NCBI RefSeq assembly: GCF_046630445.1
Contig: NC_092340.1
Coordinates: 18,082,001 to 18,146,000 of the forward strand
Origin: Rutidosis leptorrhynchoides
Lineage: Eukaryota > Streptophyta > Magnoliopsida > Asterales > Asteraceae
Length of the DNA stretch: 64,000 bases
Reading direction: 5' to 3'
Part shown: positions 11,381-24,145 of the stretch, piece after piece
How positions within the stretch are numbered: position 1 is the first letter of the stretch
How the letters are laid out: each line of letters opens with the position of its first letter
Made by a program: the position numbers and the translations under genes
The notes under the pieces: generated by a model
What the model was told of the DNA's origin: nothing
Database searches by the model: none
What the model saw: the letters and a program-made list of their open reading frames with translations, nothing else

Positions 11381-11788
11381 TTTAGAATCACAATTCTAAT
11401 ATGCAGACATAATAAGACATTATTTTAATTTATATTTCAGAAAACTTAAGTTTGTAATAAAAATATCTGTGACCCACACACATAAGACATAATATGATCT
11501 GCAGCTAAAAAACAAACAACACCTTACCTAAGAGATTTGAGGCTTTAAAATATCATGTAAGCTTAATTTTATACTAGTAAAACCTTACAATTACGCTTAT
11601 ACATATGAATAATTTTACTTTAAAACTAAAGAGAAGTATACGTTGTTTAAGTAACACAATATCATTATCATTTATCATTATTATTTTTGGAAACCAGTAA
11701 AAATGAAAATTCATAAAACGGACCCAATCCGGGTTATAAACATAACAAAACCCGTCAAAATGACCCAAACACTTGTTTTCTTCCCGCC
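11381..11788. other. Upstream region of the TRM1 gene
   Basis: AT-rich sequence before the TRM1 start codon, GC content rising toward the ATG. A TATAAA-like TTATAAAC occurs near 11735, about 55 bases before the ATG, too close to be sure it is the promoter. Nothing else is recognised. Confidence 0.4.
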
Positions 11789-13956
11789 ATGTCATCCTTA
11801 TGTTCAACAACCCTATCCTCTTTCCCCACCAAAACCCTAACCCCCAATTCAAAACCCCAAAACCCTAACCACAAACCATCCAATTTCAACCCAATCGCCG
11901 CCGTTACTTCCACGTGTCACTATGAAACTGAAAGAGGTATCTAATTCGAAACTGGCGACACCTTCTTCCGCCACGAAAGTGCCACAGGCCGTGATCTCGT
12001 TGTTCTCGCAGCCGCTCTTCACAAAAAATCAAACAATAAATTAAGAGTTCTCGACGCAATGTGCGGTTGCGGAATTCGCTCAATGCGTTACTTAGTTGAA
12101 GCTAAAGCGGATTTTGTATTAGCTAATGATGCAAATGAGGATTGTAATGATGTCATTGTCTCGAATTTATCGAGCGTTTCGAGTGAAGACGAATGGAGGT
12201 GGAAGGTGAATCATTCCGTTGCGAATCGGCTTTTGGCTGATCGATATGTGGAAAGGGATTATTTCGATTTAATCGATATCGATTCGTTTGGAAGTGATTC
12301 AAGTTCAATTAGGTTTGCTCTTGATAATGTAACATTGGGCGGGTTACTTTACATTACATCAACTGATGGTTTTTCATCTGGTGGTCATCGTCCCGATCAG
12401 TGAGTTTAACATTTGTTCTTGTATAGTTTGTAGTTTATTCCAATTCGAATGCTTACTAACAAATGTATATGTATGGTATCTTTTATTTATGTTTCAGTAC
12501 TTTAGCTGCATATGGGGCGTATATTCGCCCACTGCCCTATTCGAATGAAATGGGTTTGCGAATGCTTATAGGTGGTGCAATTCGTGAGGCTTCTGTGTTG
12601 GGTTATTACGTAACACCACTATTCTCTTACTATTCGTACCATGGGCCCATCTTCAGAGTATTGCTACGCGTTAACCGGGGAAAGACACCCCATGGCATGT
12701 ACTGTTTGTTACAGTTTACGTGTTTACTTTTAAGTTTACAACTTTACATAAACTTATTAACGCCAAGTAATCGACTTAAAGGCATACGTATTTACATAAA
12801 AAGAGAATATAAGATCCAAAAAGTTTCAGTTAGGTGTATGTGCTAATTTCCTTCTCTAGAAAATGACTCAATGTTACAAATCGATGAAATTACCAAATAC
12901 ACCCAGTTGACAAATTTTGGATGTTACATTATCTTTCTGTTCAATTACTTAATGTTTATATATAACTTTTGATTAGTATTCATGTGACAGGCACTATGGT
13001 TTTATTTGCTACTGCGATTCTTGTGGCCACTCTCAAGCTATTTCATTTGAACAACTAGGTCACATGAAATGTCCTTGTGGATCAGATGTATGATTTTCAC
13101 TTCTAATTATACATGGAAAACGGGTCAGGTTGGGTCGGTTTAGGTAACGGGTTAAAACGTTTTTGGGTTGAAATGGGTCATGAAATGCCCTGGATTTGTT
13201 GTATTCCTCCTGAATTTTGTTTTTGAGTGTCTCCCTTTAAATCATGATGTAATGCTGTTAATATCTGCAGTTTGTTTATGTTTTGTAGTTAAAAAAAAAC
13301 TATCTAAGATGGTCTAAAACTGTCATATGTTACATACAGGTACCTGAGTCGCTTGTTGTTTCTGGGCCTCTTTGGACCGGGCCGCTTCATTGTACAACCT
13401 ATCTTAAAGAAATGCTTACTTTGGCAGGGGAATGGGGATGGTTGGGTGATGGCTCAAAAAATGATTTGGATAAGTTATTACACCGGATGATTGATGAAAG
13501 TGATCCTAAGTTATTGTTTGGTTACATCCAACATGATGAGGTACATACTTTTTATATCATCTTTCGATGTTCTAAAAGTAAGTTGTTGAGTAAATTTTCA
13601 ACAGTCATATCTTATTATATATGTCGATCATTATATAAACAGTTAGCAAGTCGTGCAAAGGTTAATTCTCCTCCTGTCCTGAGACTAATGAGTGCCATCC
13701 GGAAGGTACTTGCTTTAAGATTGAATTTTAAATCAATTCTGTAGTTTTAAAATTAACTTGATATAAACACAAAGATTACTGAACCATGTAATGTTGATAT
13801 AACCCTTGTTTTCATATTGTTTGTTATGGTATCTATTATCTATTATAGGAAGGATACGTTGTTTGTAGATCGCACATTTCCAACAATGCAATCAAGACAA
13901 ATTGTCCCATGTCTGAGTGTATTAGGATCGCAAAGGAAATTCAACGACACGAGTAA
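11789..13956 (+). CDS. TRM1: tRNA (guanine26-N2)-dimethyltransferase (TRM1 family), six exons, one in-frame stop
   Basis: TRM1 enzymes use S-adenosylmethionine to make N2,N2-dimethylguanosine at position 26 of tRNA. Exons that splice in frame with GT-AG borders are 11789-12399, 12498-12698, 12991-13087, 13340-13540, 13643-13705 and 13849-13956, giving 427 codons including the TAA stop. The first ~45 residues are Ser/Thr/Pro/Asn-rich with few acids, like an organelle transit peptide. Then come ETGDTFFRHESATGRD, the SAM-binding motif VLDAMCGCGIRSMRY (about residue 87), the catalytic-type DLIDIDSFGSD (about 160), and a zinc ribbon CYCDSCGH...CPCG (about 276-300). TAA at 11942-11944 interrupts codon 52, in ERGI-stop-FETGDTFF where a glutamate is expected; everything else is intact. 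It may be a very recent pseudogene, an allele, or a one-base error; translation from Met91 would lose conserved sequence. Confidence 0.9.
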
Positions 13957-14274
13957 ATTAAAGAAGTCAAACTACTACACTTGTTGTTGTTTATGTGAGC
14001 TGCTTTTAGCTGCCTGCACAAATTGTCCCTTTTGGTGGTTGATCGTTCGCAGAGCCTGGATTTCGGTGCGTCTAGAGAAACCAACCGGAACATGCGGTCT
14101 ATTCTTTAATTGATAATCATTCTTTACTTAGAGAATAGGACTTTAATTCATAAACACCATAGTTACGGAAGAGTTACTGATGGGGGATATATAAATATTT
14201 ATAGGATATGTTCGCTGCACTGGACATTTGCATCATTACATATTTGCATGTATTATAATTATAACTAGAAAAAA
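13957..14274 (+). other. 3' flank of TRM1
   Basis: Probable 3' untranslated region followed by AT-rich spacer up to the Helitron boundary. No separate gene is visible. Confidence 0.5.
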
Positions 14275-14856
14275 AATTCGACTGCGCGCTGCTGCGGTTG
14301 TATTCAACGTGCGGTCAAATTTGAATATACGTTGTTTGGTACCTAATATATCTAGTAGGTTGAGTTGTTTGTTGGACGTGTATGTATGTGTATGAAATAT
14401 AGCCCGAATTATTTAGTGTTTTTTAACGATGTCCGTTTCGCGTATAGTTAGTCGCGTTGTGTTCGTAAAATTATTTCGAGTTGAACGGTGCTCTCGGAAA
14501 AATTTAACTCGCACCGAGCGAGAATATAGGGCCCGTTATTTAGTGTTTTTTTAACGATGTCCGTTTCACGTATAGTTAGTCCCGTTGGGTCTCTCTGATT
14601 TTTTCGAGTTGAACGGTGGTCTCAGACCGAGCGAAAAGATAGGGCTCATTGAAAATTCGGGTGGAATTAGTTTTTTTATTTTAATAAGATTATATATTTA
14701 CGCTTTCTACCCCTGAAAAAGTGGGAACTTGAGGGGCCGTTGTGTAAATTAAGTCGGAATTGAGGGACCGTTTGTAGTGTGAACGCAAACACAAAACGAC
14801 AATCAAATAATATAAAACTGAAACGACGAATTCGGGCGTGAGTTTTAGTATATAGA
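14275..14856 (-). mobile_element. Small non-autonomous Helitron
   Basis: On the minus strand it begins TCTATATACTAAAACTC (right edge) preceded by A, and ends with a GC-rich hairpin region (CCGCAGCAGCGCGCAG) then CTAG followed by T, as Helitrons inserted between A and T do. Inside are two ~125-bp tandem units (about 14400-14655) that match those near 3225-3690. It has no coding capacity. It sits about 320 bp beyond the TRM1 stop codon. Confidence 0.7.
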
Positions 14857-16049
14857 TAGAATAGAATAGAACAGAATAGAATAGAAGATAGATAAATATC
14901 TTCATATCCATGATAAGAAAGTTAATGGGTGGGAGTTTTAAGTTACTAAATTGTGTTTAATTTTTTTGTCATAGATACCGAACTTGGTACAAATTATTTT
15001 ACGTGGAGCTTTCATGCGTCTTTAATCTCTAATGAGCTGAAAGTCTTGGTTAGCTAACTTTTGGATCATGTTAAATGTTTCTCTTATAGATTGTGTTAAG
15101 CTGAGTATTAAAATCATGTTTTTCAGATATCTGGTAGATAACCCGACCCGGTCTTTACCTTCACCCTTGTGGCCTTCGTGATTGTCGACGTCAATGATTT
15201 ATATGATCAACCTAACCTATTGTTTCAAGCCACTGCACTAACACTGGCACAAATTATTCTCGAAAGACAAAAGATCAACTAACACTGTTCCTGTGCAGCC
15301 AATTTTGACTTTTTCAGCAATATTTTTTTTTCTTTTTAAATAAAAATTCAAATGGTTTTCTAATAATATAACAAGTGGGTGTGTGGCTTGCTAGACAAAT
15401 ACAAACATTTCCTTGTATTTGTCTAATCAATTTTTATTCACATATTCTAAACACCCGAAAATCATAATAAATTTGTATGAGAAATACATAAAAAAATAAC
15501 GTAGTGACATAGTTTTAGTATATAAAATACTTACTTGTAAGATTTGAGCGTTTTAAGAATGACTCAACTTGCTTGTAATATTTGGTGTAAGATTTTAGCG
15601 TTGAACCTTTCATCTTTGAGCCGTAATAAATTGTGCTGTTAGGTGTCATGATTCGACTTCAGGCATCGAAAGTATCTTCTACTTTTCGAATAGCAACGCT
15701 TGACCATAATTTAGCCCAGTTCATCACTTGGGTTAACAAGATTTCTCATATTTGTTTCGAGAATGAATGTTCTCTCATATATACTAGACTAGTAGTTTCT
15801 CTTAAAATTCATAAACAATGTAAATTTATCCACTGTATACATCAACAAAATCTTTATTAGAAGACACATCAAGTTACATGAGTCATATTCAATGTCTGAA
15901 AAATTGAGTTTTTTTCTCGAAAATTATATGCGGGAGGTAACATTTGTTCATTTGTATACAAATAAAAATTATCACGTTACCTTTGATTAAGATTAATTGT
16001 TTGAAAACACTTTATCTATTTATATAAGATGCATGACACTCTCACAATC
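14857..16049. other. Intergenic; nothing firm
   Basis: Starts with a degenerate AGAATAGAAT microsatellite (about 14857-14886), then AT-rich spacer. A possible coding scrap at 15633-15860 has no recognisable motif and I do not call it. Confidence 0.5.
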
Positions 16050-16054
16050 AAAAA

Positions 16055-16902
16055 TGTGACGACCCGGAAATTTCCGACCAAATTTAAACTTTATCTTTAT
16101 ATGATTCCGACACGATAAGCAAAGTTTGTTAAGTTGAATCACAAGAATTTGAAACTGTGTTATACATTCATTTAACCTCGACCAAATTTCGACGATTCAC
16201 GAACCATTATAAAACTGAATATGAATATGTATATATGTATATATATTATAACTTAAAAACATTAACAAAATATTAGATGTATAATACTTTACATGAGCGT
16301 GTTGTTTCAAAATATATTTAATATGGTTAACAATGAAATTAGAAAATAATATCAAATGAGTGATTTATCAGATTTATTGTACGATTACGAATCTCTGTTA
16401 AGAGGTCCAATTTGTTTTAAGAAACCTTTCCTTTTAACGATATTCGGAATAGATGGTAAAGTAATTTAGATAAAAGAACAAAAGTGTCACGTCTCCTTTA
16501 AACGAATATAATTTTATAAATATTTAGAGTCACTTTTGACAAATTGTTACTGAGTCATTATGATAAGAAATGAAGGTTTTAACGTTACCTTGAAATTTAG
16601 AATCTTTCTAGAAACCTTTTGACAAATTATAAATAATAACGATCCAGGATGTAATTGAATATAAATAAATAACTTACAACGTGTAATTAAGAAAGTGTTT
16701 GTATATGTCTCGAACTATCTAATAAACTAAATTTGTATCCGATTAGTAACTAGAATATTTAACAAGTTAGAGCGAACACTAGTACATAAATGATTCATAC
16801 CAATTTATGTTATATTACGAAAACGATTGAAATATTTTTAGTTTTGAAAAACTAATTAATATATTATTAAATAAATCTTTTTATGGACAAATCATATTTT
16901 AA

Positions 16903-16953
<51 letters not shown>

Positions 16954-17400
16954 ACGAAATGATTAAATATAATATTAACTTAAATATAAAACGTTTTGAA
17001 TTAAATATACTTATATGAGTAATGAGAAGTTGATTTATAGAAGCAAATGACCAAAACACTCAAATGATTAAGATACATCTTTAATGATATAGTTTACTAA
17101 AAATCTAAATTTATATTTTGACAAGGGTACGAGTCACTAAACGTAAAAGGCTAGTTTTCTCAGCGTATGAAACGTCGTTTGAAAAACTGAAAGCGGGAGA
17201 TGAGTCGAGTGACAACGTCCATGTCATTAGAACAAAAATTACACTTTTACCATGCTCGTAAATATAATATATTATATAGATTAATTACATAGATTAAATA
17301 ATAATTAACAAAGTGCCGGCAGAGAAATTTGAGCGATTGTGAGCTGTTTTTTGGTACCATGCACTTGCATGGTTTTATCACACAAACCCCATGCACTTGC

Positions 17401-17432
<32 letters not shown>

Positions 17433-17524
17433 GGTGGGGAAAACATGCATAAAGGCTCGAACGATTTCATTCCTGATTTATTTTTTTTTTTTCATTTCAT
17501 TCGATCTATCTATATGTATATTTA

Positions 17525-17614
<90 letters not shown>

Positions 17615-19575
17615 GATTATTAATATTAATCTTATTATTATTATTAGTAGTATTATTAGGAGCGATATTATTAGTATTATACATAAAATACTACGGCGAG
17701 GTTCTTCTCGCGCGTTTTCAAAACAAATTTTATGAGGGGGATAGAGCTAAAGAAATTATGGGTTACAACTATGGAGGTTATGGGTATGGTTCATGGTATG
17801 CTCGTGAGGTCAATCTAGTATTTATCGTCTCCGTTGCGTCTACGTACCTTTCCTGCAATATTGAATCTCAATATTGATACGTAAGCACTCATAATTTAAT
17901 TTTTATATATTATTAGTGTATCCCTGACTAGTGCTCGAGTATATAGGATTATGCATGCTTGTACCTTTGTTATTTTCATTAGATAGGTTATGTTGAATCC
18001 TGAATTAGTTACATATGTTATTGATATAAGGTATATGATATGCATGTCGTTGGAAAGCTGTCGAAAAATTAATAACTTTTCATTTAGAAATCGTATGTTT
18101 TCGAGAAACGGATTAAAAGTTATGGTCAACTGAATTATGATTAATATTAATTGAAATTGTGTTTAAAATTGTAAATCTATATTTAAACAACTTGTTTATG
18201 AGATTGATAAATTGAATTTCCAAATACTATTAGTCGAGTAAATGAATTCTTATAAAAGACACGTTCCGTTTTGTTGAACAATTGTCAAAGTTGACTGTCT
18301 TATCATGTTTTAAAGCTTTATAAACACTATAATCTGATTTTACAAGTATTGGAAAACTATGTGAAATAATAAATTCTCGATTGCCATGATAATTCAAATA
18401 TAATATAGCTCATGAAATAAATAATATTTTGAGTTCGATGAACTATAAATTCGTTCAATTATCAAGATTTATACTATGTTAATGTAATAAACATGTATAG
18501 ATTTAAAGATCATATTGGGTCAGGTTGACTTTTGAAATAACTTTTGTTAACTTTCACATGTCGGTCTCGAGCATTAGGATTGTGATACACTATGACCCGA
18601 CCTAACTTGTTAGACATGTATTGACCAACATATGTTCTCTATGTTGAGATCTACGGTTACTTTGCATTCCGAGTTTCAGTCACATTTCGGTGAATGAATT
18701 TATGTGCTGCTAAAGTGAGTTTCATTTGCTCCCTTTTTAATTGCTTTTGCAATCTATATTTTGGGCTGAGAATACATGCACTTTATTTTAAACACAATGG
18801 ATACAAGTACATACTAAATTCTACACCGAGTTTGAACCGAAAATCCCTTAGCTTTGGTAACTAGTAACTGCCGGTTATAAGAACTGGTGGGCGCGAGTAG
18901 TTATATATGGATCCATAGGGCTTGACATCCCCGTCTGTTCCAGGTATAGAAATCCTAGCCTAAACTATAAAACAGACGTATGCTATTTGAGTTTAGTACA
19001 CGTTAGTTTGCGTGTATTGTACATGTTGGTTGCATGTATGTTAAAACAGGGGTACTTATTATAACGTTAAAGTTTAGTTACCAGGGTGCTCAATTTCGTA
19101 GAATATTTTGATAAACGTTTTGGATGAAACAACTGAAATCTTGTGATCCACCTTTATATACAGATTATGCGCAACATTAAAACTATGAACTCACCAACCT
19201 TTGTGTTGACACTTTTAAACATGTTTATTCTCAGGTTCCTAGAAGTCTTCCACTGTTTGCTTATACGTTATACAAGCTATGTGCATGGAGTCATATATAC
19301 TTTATTCGAGAAAACTTTGCATTCACAAAATCATCACCGTGTATCTTATTTTGACTGCATTGTCAACGGATGTATTATGGTAAACTATTATTTATGGTGA
19401 TTGTCTATATGTAGAAATCATCAGATGTCGAAAACCTTGGAAATTGATATTCATTTATTGTGTGCCTTTTCAAAAGAATGCAATGTTTACAAAACGTATC
19501 ATGTAGAGGTCAGTGCCTCACTATGAAATCGATAAATGATGTATTCGTCCAAAGGGGTTTGGAGGGATCGTCACA
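16055..19575 (+). repeat. 5' LTR of the LARD-like element (3521 bp)
   Basis: Direct repeat of 23264-28560 once the nested element there is set aside. It contains three expanded simple repeats: (AT)n at 16907-16950, a 29-base G run at 17401-17429 and (ATT/AAT)n at 17525-17612. At the same places the 3' LTR has different lengths. The LTR ends TCACA at 19575, three bases before the PBS. Confidence 0.92.
17401..17612. repeat. G29 run and ATT/AAT microsatellite
   Basis: A 29-base G homopolymer (17401-17429) and an AAT then ATT trinucleotide tract (about 17525-17612). The matching part of the other LTR (about 24630-24780) has only short versions, so both expanded after the element inserted, or were copied unevenly. 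Confidence 0.9.
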
Positions 19576-19960
19576 GTTGGTATCAGAGCTTGAGGTCATA
19601 GGGAACCAGAATTTGCATTAGTGTGTTTAACTGGTAATTGTTAGGATGCATTAGTGAGTCTGGACTATGACCGTATCTGTTTTTACCGAGTTTTGCCTAT
19701 CATTTCTTGTCAGAAATGACCTGTTATCATCTTAAGCCTAAGACACGTTTTACTACATTGATTGCATAGATAGTGTATGGACAAATTTTGTATCTTATGC
19801 ATATCTATTACAGTAAACTCTGTCTTACACTTTCCGAAAATTTCTCCGTAACTTATGGAATTTTGGTATTATATATACATATGTAAATTATGTATCGGAG
19901 AATACCAAACTAAATCCTATAATCTATCTCAAATCAAAATCAATTCCCTGATTATACAAG

Positions 19961-20521
19961 ATGGATCACGTATCTAGTTCAAATTCCTCAAACTCCGGCA
20001 GCTATTCCGATATGGATATTCACCTGAACTCCGAAGACAGTGTAACCGGAATGGATCAACCAATTAGCCATCATCTATTCTGGATAAATTGGGAATGGGT
20101 TCGTAGTCTATTTAATCATTGGAGACAAGAAGAAGGTGATCCCTTCCATCCACCACATTGCCCTCTTGGAGAAGAACCTGAAGCACTTACCGGCGAACCT
20201 GTTCGTAAAACCATTTTCTCTCTCATTTCCAGAGTATCTCGTCATGATTATATACTATCTCACATTCTAGATCTCATTCACCCGCTCATCCGAACCGACA
20301 ATCATCCCGGTGTAATAGAAGAAGTCAACGAGCTTCGCGCTCGAGTAGTGGCTTTGGAGAATATGGTGCAAAAGTTACAAGCACCAGCAGCAGCACCGAC
20401 ATCAACAGTACCACCATCAGCAACACCAACAGTACCATCACCACCACCACCAACAACATCCGCATCGCACACCTCAACATCACAATCTGTACCTCGAACA
20501 TCAACGTCATACGCACCATAG
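19961..20521 (+). CDS. Short ORF in the LARD-like element, possible gag leader
   Basis: A 186-residue ORF lies ~385 bp after the 5' LTR, where gag begins in an autonomous element. It starts with a Ser/Asn-rich stretch, has a middle with several Trp (FWINWEWVRSLFNHW), a short coiled-coil-like helix (EEVNELRARVVALENMVQKL, about residues 126-145), and a Pro/Thr/Ser/Ala-rich tail. This layout resembles the N-terminal part of some plant Ty3/gypsy gag proteins, but I see no CCHC knuckle or capsid motif. It is the only substantial ORF of the element. It could be a gag remnant or an element-specific protein. Confidence 0.55.
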   Translation: MDHVSSSNSSNSGSYSDMDIHLNSEDSVTGMDQPISHHLFWINWEWVRSLFNHWRQEEGDPFHPPHCPLGEEPEALTGEPVRKTIFSLISRVSRHDYILSHILDLIHPLIRTDNHPGVIEEVNELRARVVALENMVQKLQAPAAAPTSTVPPSATPTVPSPPPPTTSASHTSTSQSVPRTSTSYAP

Positions 20522-23263
20522 ATACCAAGGAATACCAACAACAACAAACGATGAAGTATTAATTCATAACTTCATCAAAGAAATATTCTGCAGAAGATAT
20601 GTAGTTTCTAAAAGTTTTAGAGATTATATATTCTAGTCCAAGTCGAAAACCAGATGAGATTAATATTATGTTAACTCATCAAATCCAGCATTTCGTCTAA
20701 AGAAAATATATATGTAGGTATATTTTCATAAAGATTGTAATTAAGAAATTTTTTTTTTTTACAAAACTGTTAATGGTGAAAATATTTTAACGGGTAGGTA
20801 ATACCCGAGAGATATATAAATTCATAATTAATATGTTACATTCTTCGATTCTGATTCAACAAATCTTCAACTATACTCACTACTTTCATAACGAGATATA
20901 TTCTTTCATAGAAATCAAAATAACCATCCTCATCTAAATTTGATTACATATTTTGATTTTAACAAATCAAAATCCAAGTCAAGATTTAACAAAAGACATC
21001 ATTCTTAGATTGCTACATCTTTCGAAGCTATACTTTGACTTCAAAATTGTGCTAGAACATCATTTCTATTTATAGAACCCAGAAAAGTATTTGTATCATT
21101 CAAAATTCTAGAACATCATATGAATATTAACGATTACAATCTATGTTCAAATCCCTCGAAATTCCTGAAGATACTTCAAATAATGAATCATTGAGATGAT
21201 GATCCAGCCACATGTTAACCACAGTCTTATACCTGAAAAACCCTCGAAACCAAAGTCATAGTTTAACACGTATCCGTGTCAGACCCTTTGGCAATCATTA
21301 GCTAAAATAACTTTTCAATCCCTTTTTAAAATAGTCAGTTTTGTCACTACACCAGCAAATCACCTTCAATTGTTCATTCGAATAAACCTTATTATAACGA
21401 TTACCCCTTCATCATTGTTACCGGAGAATCTTTCATATCTCGCCACATTAGCAGTAAACTTATCAGCAACCGTAATGATCTAGGATTTTCAGGAAAATCA
21501 TTATAATTATCGAAACCCTATCATTTACTCATCTGCATCTTGTAACAAGAATTTTCATGCCAATTACTGGGAATCAGCAATCAGTATTTTGAAATCTCGC
21601 AGCATGTTTACGCCAACAGTTATTTGTACATATAACATCTATCTCCTGGACTTACATACTTCGAATGTGAAGTTTCTGAAAAACACCCTGAACTGCGAAC
21701 TAGTTCTTGAAATTTTGAAAAATGCTGATGAAGCAGCAAAAACTGTAAACGACCTTAACAGTAAAAAGTTTGATGATAAAGAATAGTGTATTGGCAAAGC
21801 TCAGAAAAAGAGAAGTTTTGGAACTGGAAAACGGATTGAGCAAAGTATGAAGGAGGCTGTGGACAAATCACAAAGGCTGAATCTGCCTTCAAAGAATCCA
21901 AATGATTCAGTATCTGCTGAAGTCATTAACGAATACCTTGCTCATGACTTTAAACCCCTGCGGACAATATTCTTCATCATCCTCTGATACTAGAAATTCT
22001 AAGATATCATCGTATCTTTCATTATAAATATCCTCCATATTTCTGAAGATATTTCCATAATTATTCTTATCTGAAATCATTTACCTCTTCGCGCTATATT
22101 TGTTACATCATAAAAGAAACTATTTTAGTTTCTAAATTCTGAAACCATCGAGTTTAAATTATGAATGTTTTGAAGTAGTGTTGGGAACTGAAGCATGAGT
22201 TAGTATAATATAATGACACTTGATCAATGTGATTATATTACAGTAAGTCATGCTGAGTTTCTAAAATAGAACGTGATAATTCACAGATCATAACGTCATC
22301 ATGTGCCATGTTACACAACTCTTGTGTTCTATTTAACCTCTAAAATATCAAGAAAAGAATTCTTGATGATTCGGCCTTTTCCGAGATATTCTGGTAATTT
22401 GACGAATCGAGATCGTGCTATTACAATTTTTGTCTTAGAACATTAACAATGTTCATTCTGAAATTCATATCCGCAAATTCTGGACCATTACAAGCGGTGA
22501 TTAATCGCAAGAAGAAGAAACGAAAGGACAAAGCCCCGAAACAGAAATTGGGGTATAAATCGCAGCAAATAAAAGAGAGCATTAACTGGGGATGACAATG
22601 ATTATAGAAGACAGAAGCAGGGACTTCGAAATATAAGGGAAGATATAAAACCTAACAACAACCCAGAAATTATAAACCATAGATATCGATGCATATAGCA
22701 ATATAAAACAAGGGAGGACTAAAAACACTATAAACCCAAGGGTACAGTAAAAGTAAATAGATTCTTCCGGCGGTAGATGAAAAAGAAGAATGACAGATAT
22801 GAAAGTGAGGAATATATCAAGAAGCAGAACTGGATGAAGCATATTGATGAATATTTTAAAATATGAGTTGAGGGAGAAAGAAGGGAAGGTGTGAGTTAAA
22901 AGGAAACGAAGGAGGTGGATTTATAATAAAATATCTGACAGAGCAATCAAGACAGATTACCGCATTTAATAAAAGAGATCTTAACTTCTTTATTCACCGA
23001 AGAATCCAATCTTATATAAATTACAAAGATTTTCTTTAAATTCGGAGATCAATCGTGATAATGTCAAAAGATATGACGAATCACTATTATCTTATTTTAT
23101 TCATTTACGATAACTTCACTCATACGCTTCGAGTAATCAAATTATTTTATCTATACTTCTGAAACATGATAAAACTCTATAATCGTCATAATAACATTCT
23201 CATTGTTAGCCATGACGACCTCTGTCAAATTTCGAGGACGAAATTTCTTTAACGGGTAGGTAC

Positions 23264-24101
23264 TGTGACGACCGGGAAATTTCCCACCAAATTTAAACTT
23301 TATCTTTATATGATTCCGACACGATAAGCAAAGTTTGTTAAGTTGAATCACAAGAATTTGAAACTGTGTTATACATTCATTTAACCTCGACCAAATTTCG
23401 ACGATTCACGAACCATTATATAACTGAATATGAATATGTATATACGTATATATATTATAACTTAAAAACATTTACAAAATATTAGACGTATAATACTTTA
23501 CATGAACATGTTGTTTCAAAATATATTTAATATGGTTAACAATGAAATTAGAAAATAATATCAAATGAGTGATTTATCAGATTTATTGTACGATTACGAA
23601 TCTCTGTTAAGAGGTCCACTTTGTTTTAAGAAACCTTTCCTTTTAACGATATTCGGAATAGATGGTAAAGTAATTTACATAAAAGAACAAAAGTGTCACG
23701 TCTCCTTTAAACGAATATAATTTTATAAATATTTAGAGTCACTTTTGACAAATTGTTACTGAGTCATTATGATAAGAATGAAGGTTTTAACATTACCTTG
23801 AAATTTAGAATCTTTCTAGAAACCTTTTGACAAATTATAAATAATAACGATCCAGGATGTAATTGAATATAAATAAATAACTTACAACGTGTAATTAAGA
23901 AAATGTTTGTATATGTCTCGAACTATCTAATAAACGATATTTGTATTCGATTAGTAACTAGAATATTTAACAAGTTAGAGCGAACACTAGTACATAAATG
24001 ATTCATACCAATTTATGTTATATTACGAAAACGATTGAAATATTTTTAGTTTTGAAAAACTAATTAATATATTATTAAATAGAACTTTTTATGGACAAAT
24101 C

Positions 24102-24145
<44 letters not shown>

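Noticed and set aside
17391-17877. ORFs of poly-Gly, poly-Ile, poly-Leu and poly-Asn in three frames
   Set aside because: They are read-through of the G run and the ATT/AAT microsatellite in an LTR, not genes.
19143-19400. ORF repeated at 28128-28385, suggesting a conserved small gene
   Set aside because: The two copies are simply the same place in the two LTRs.
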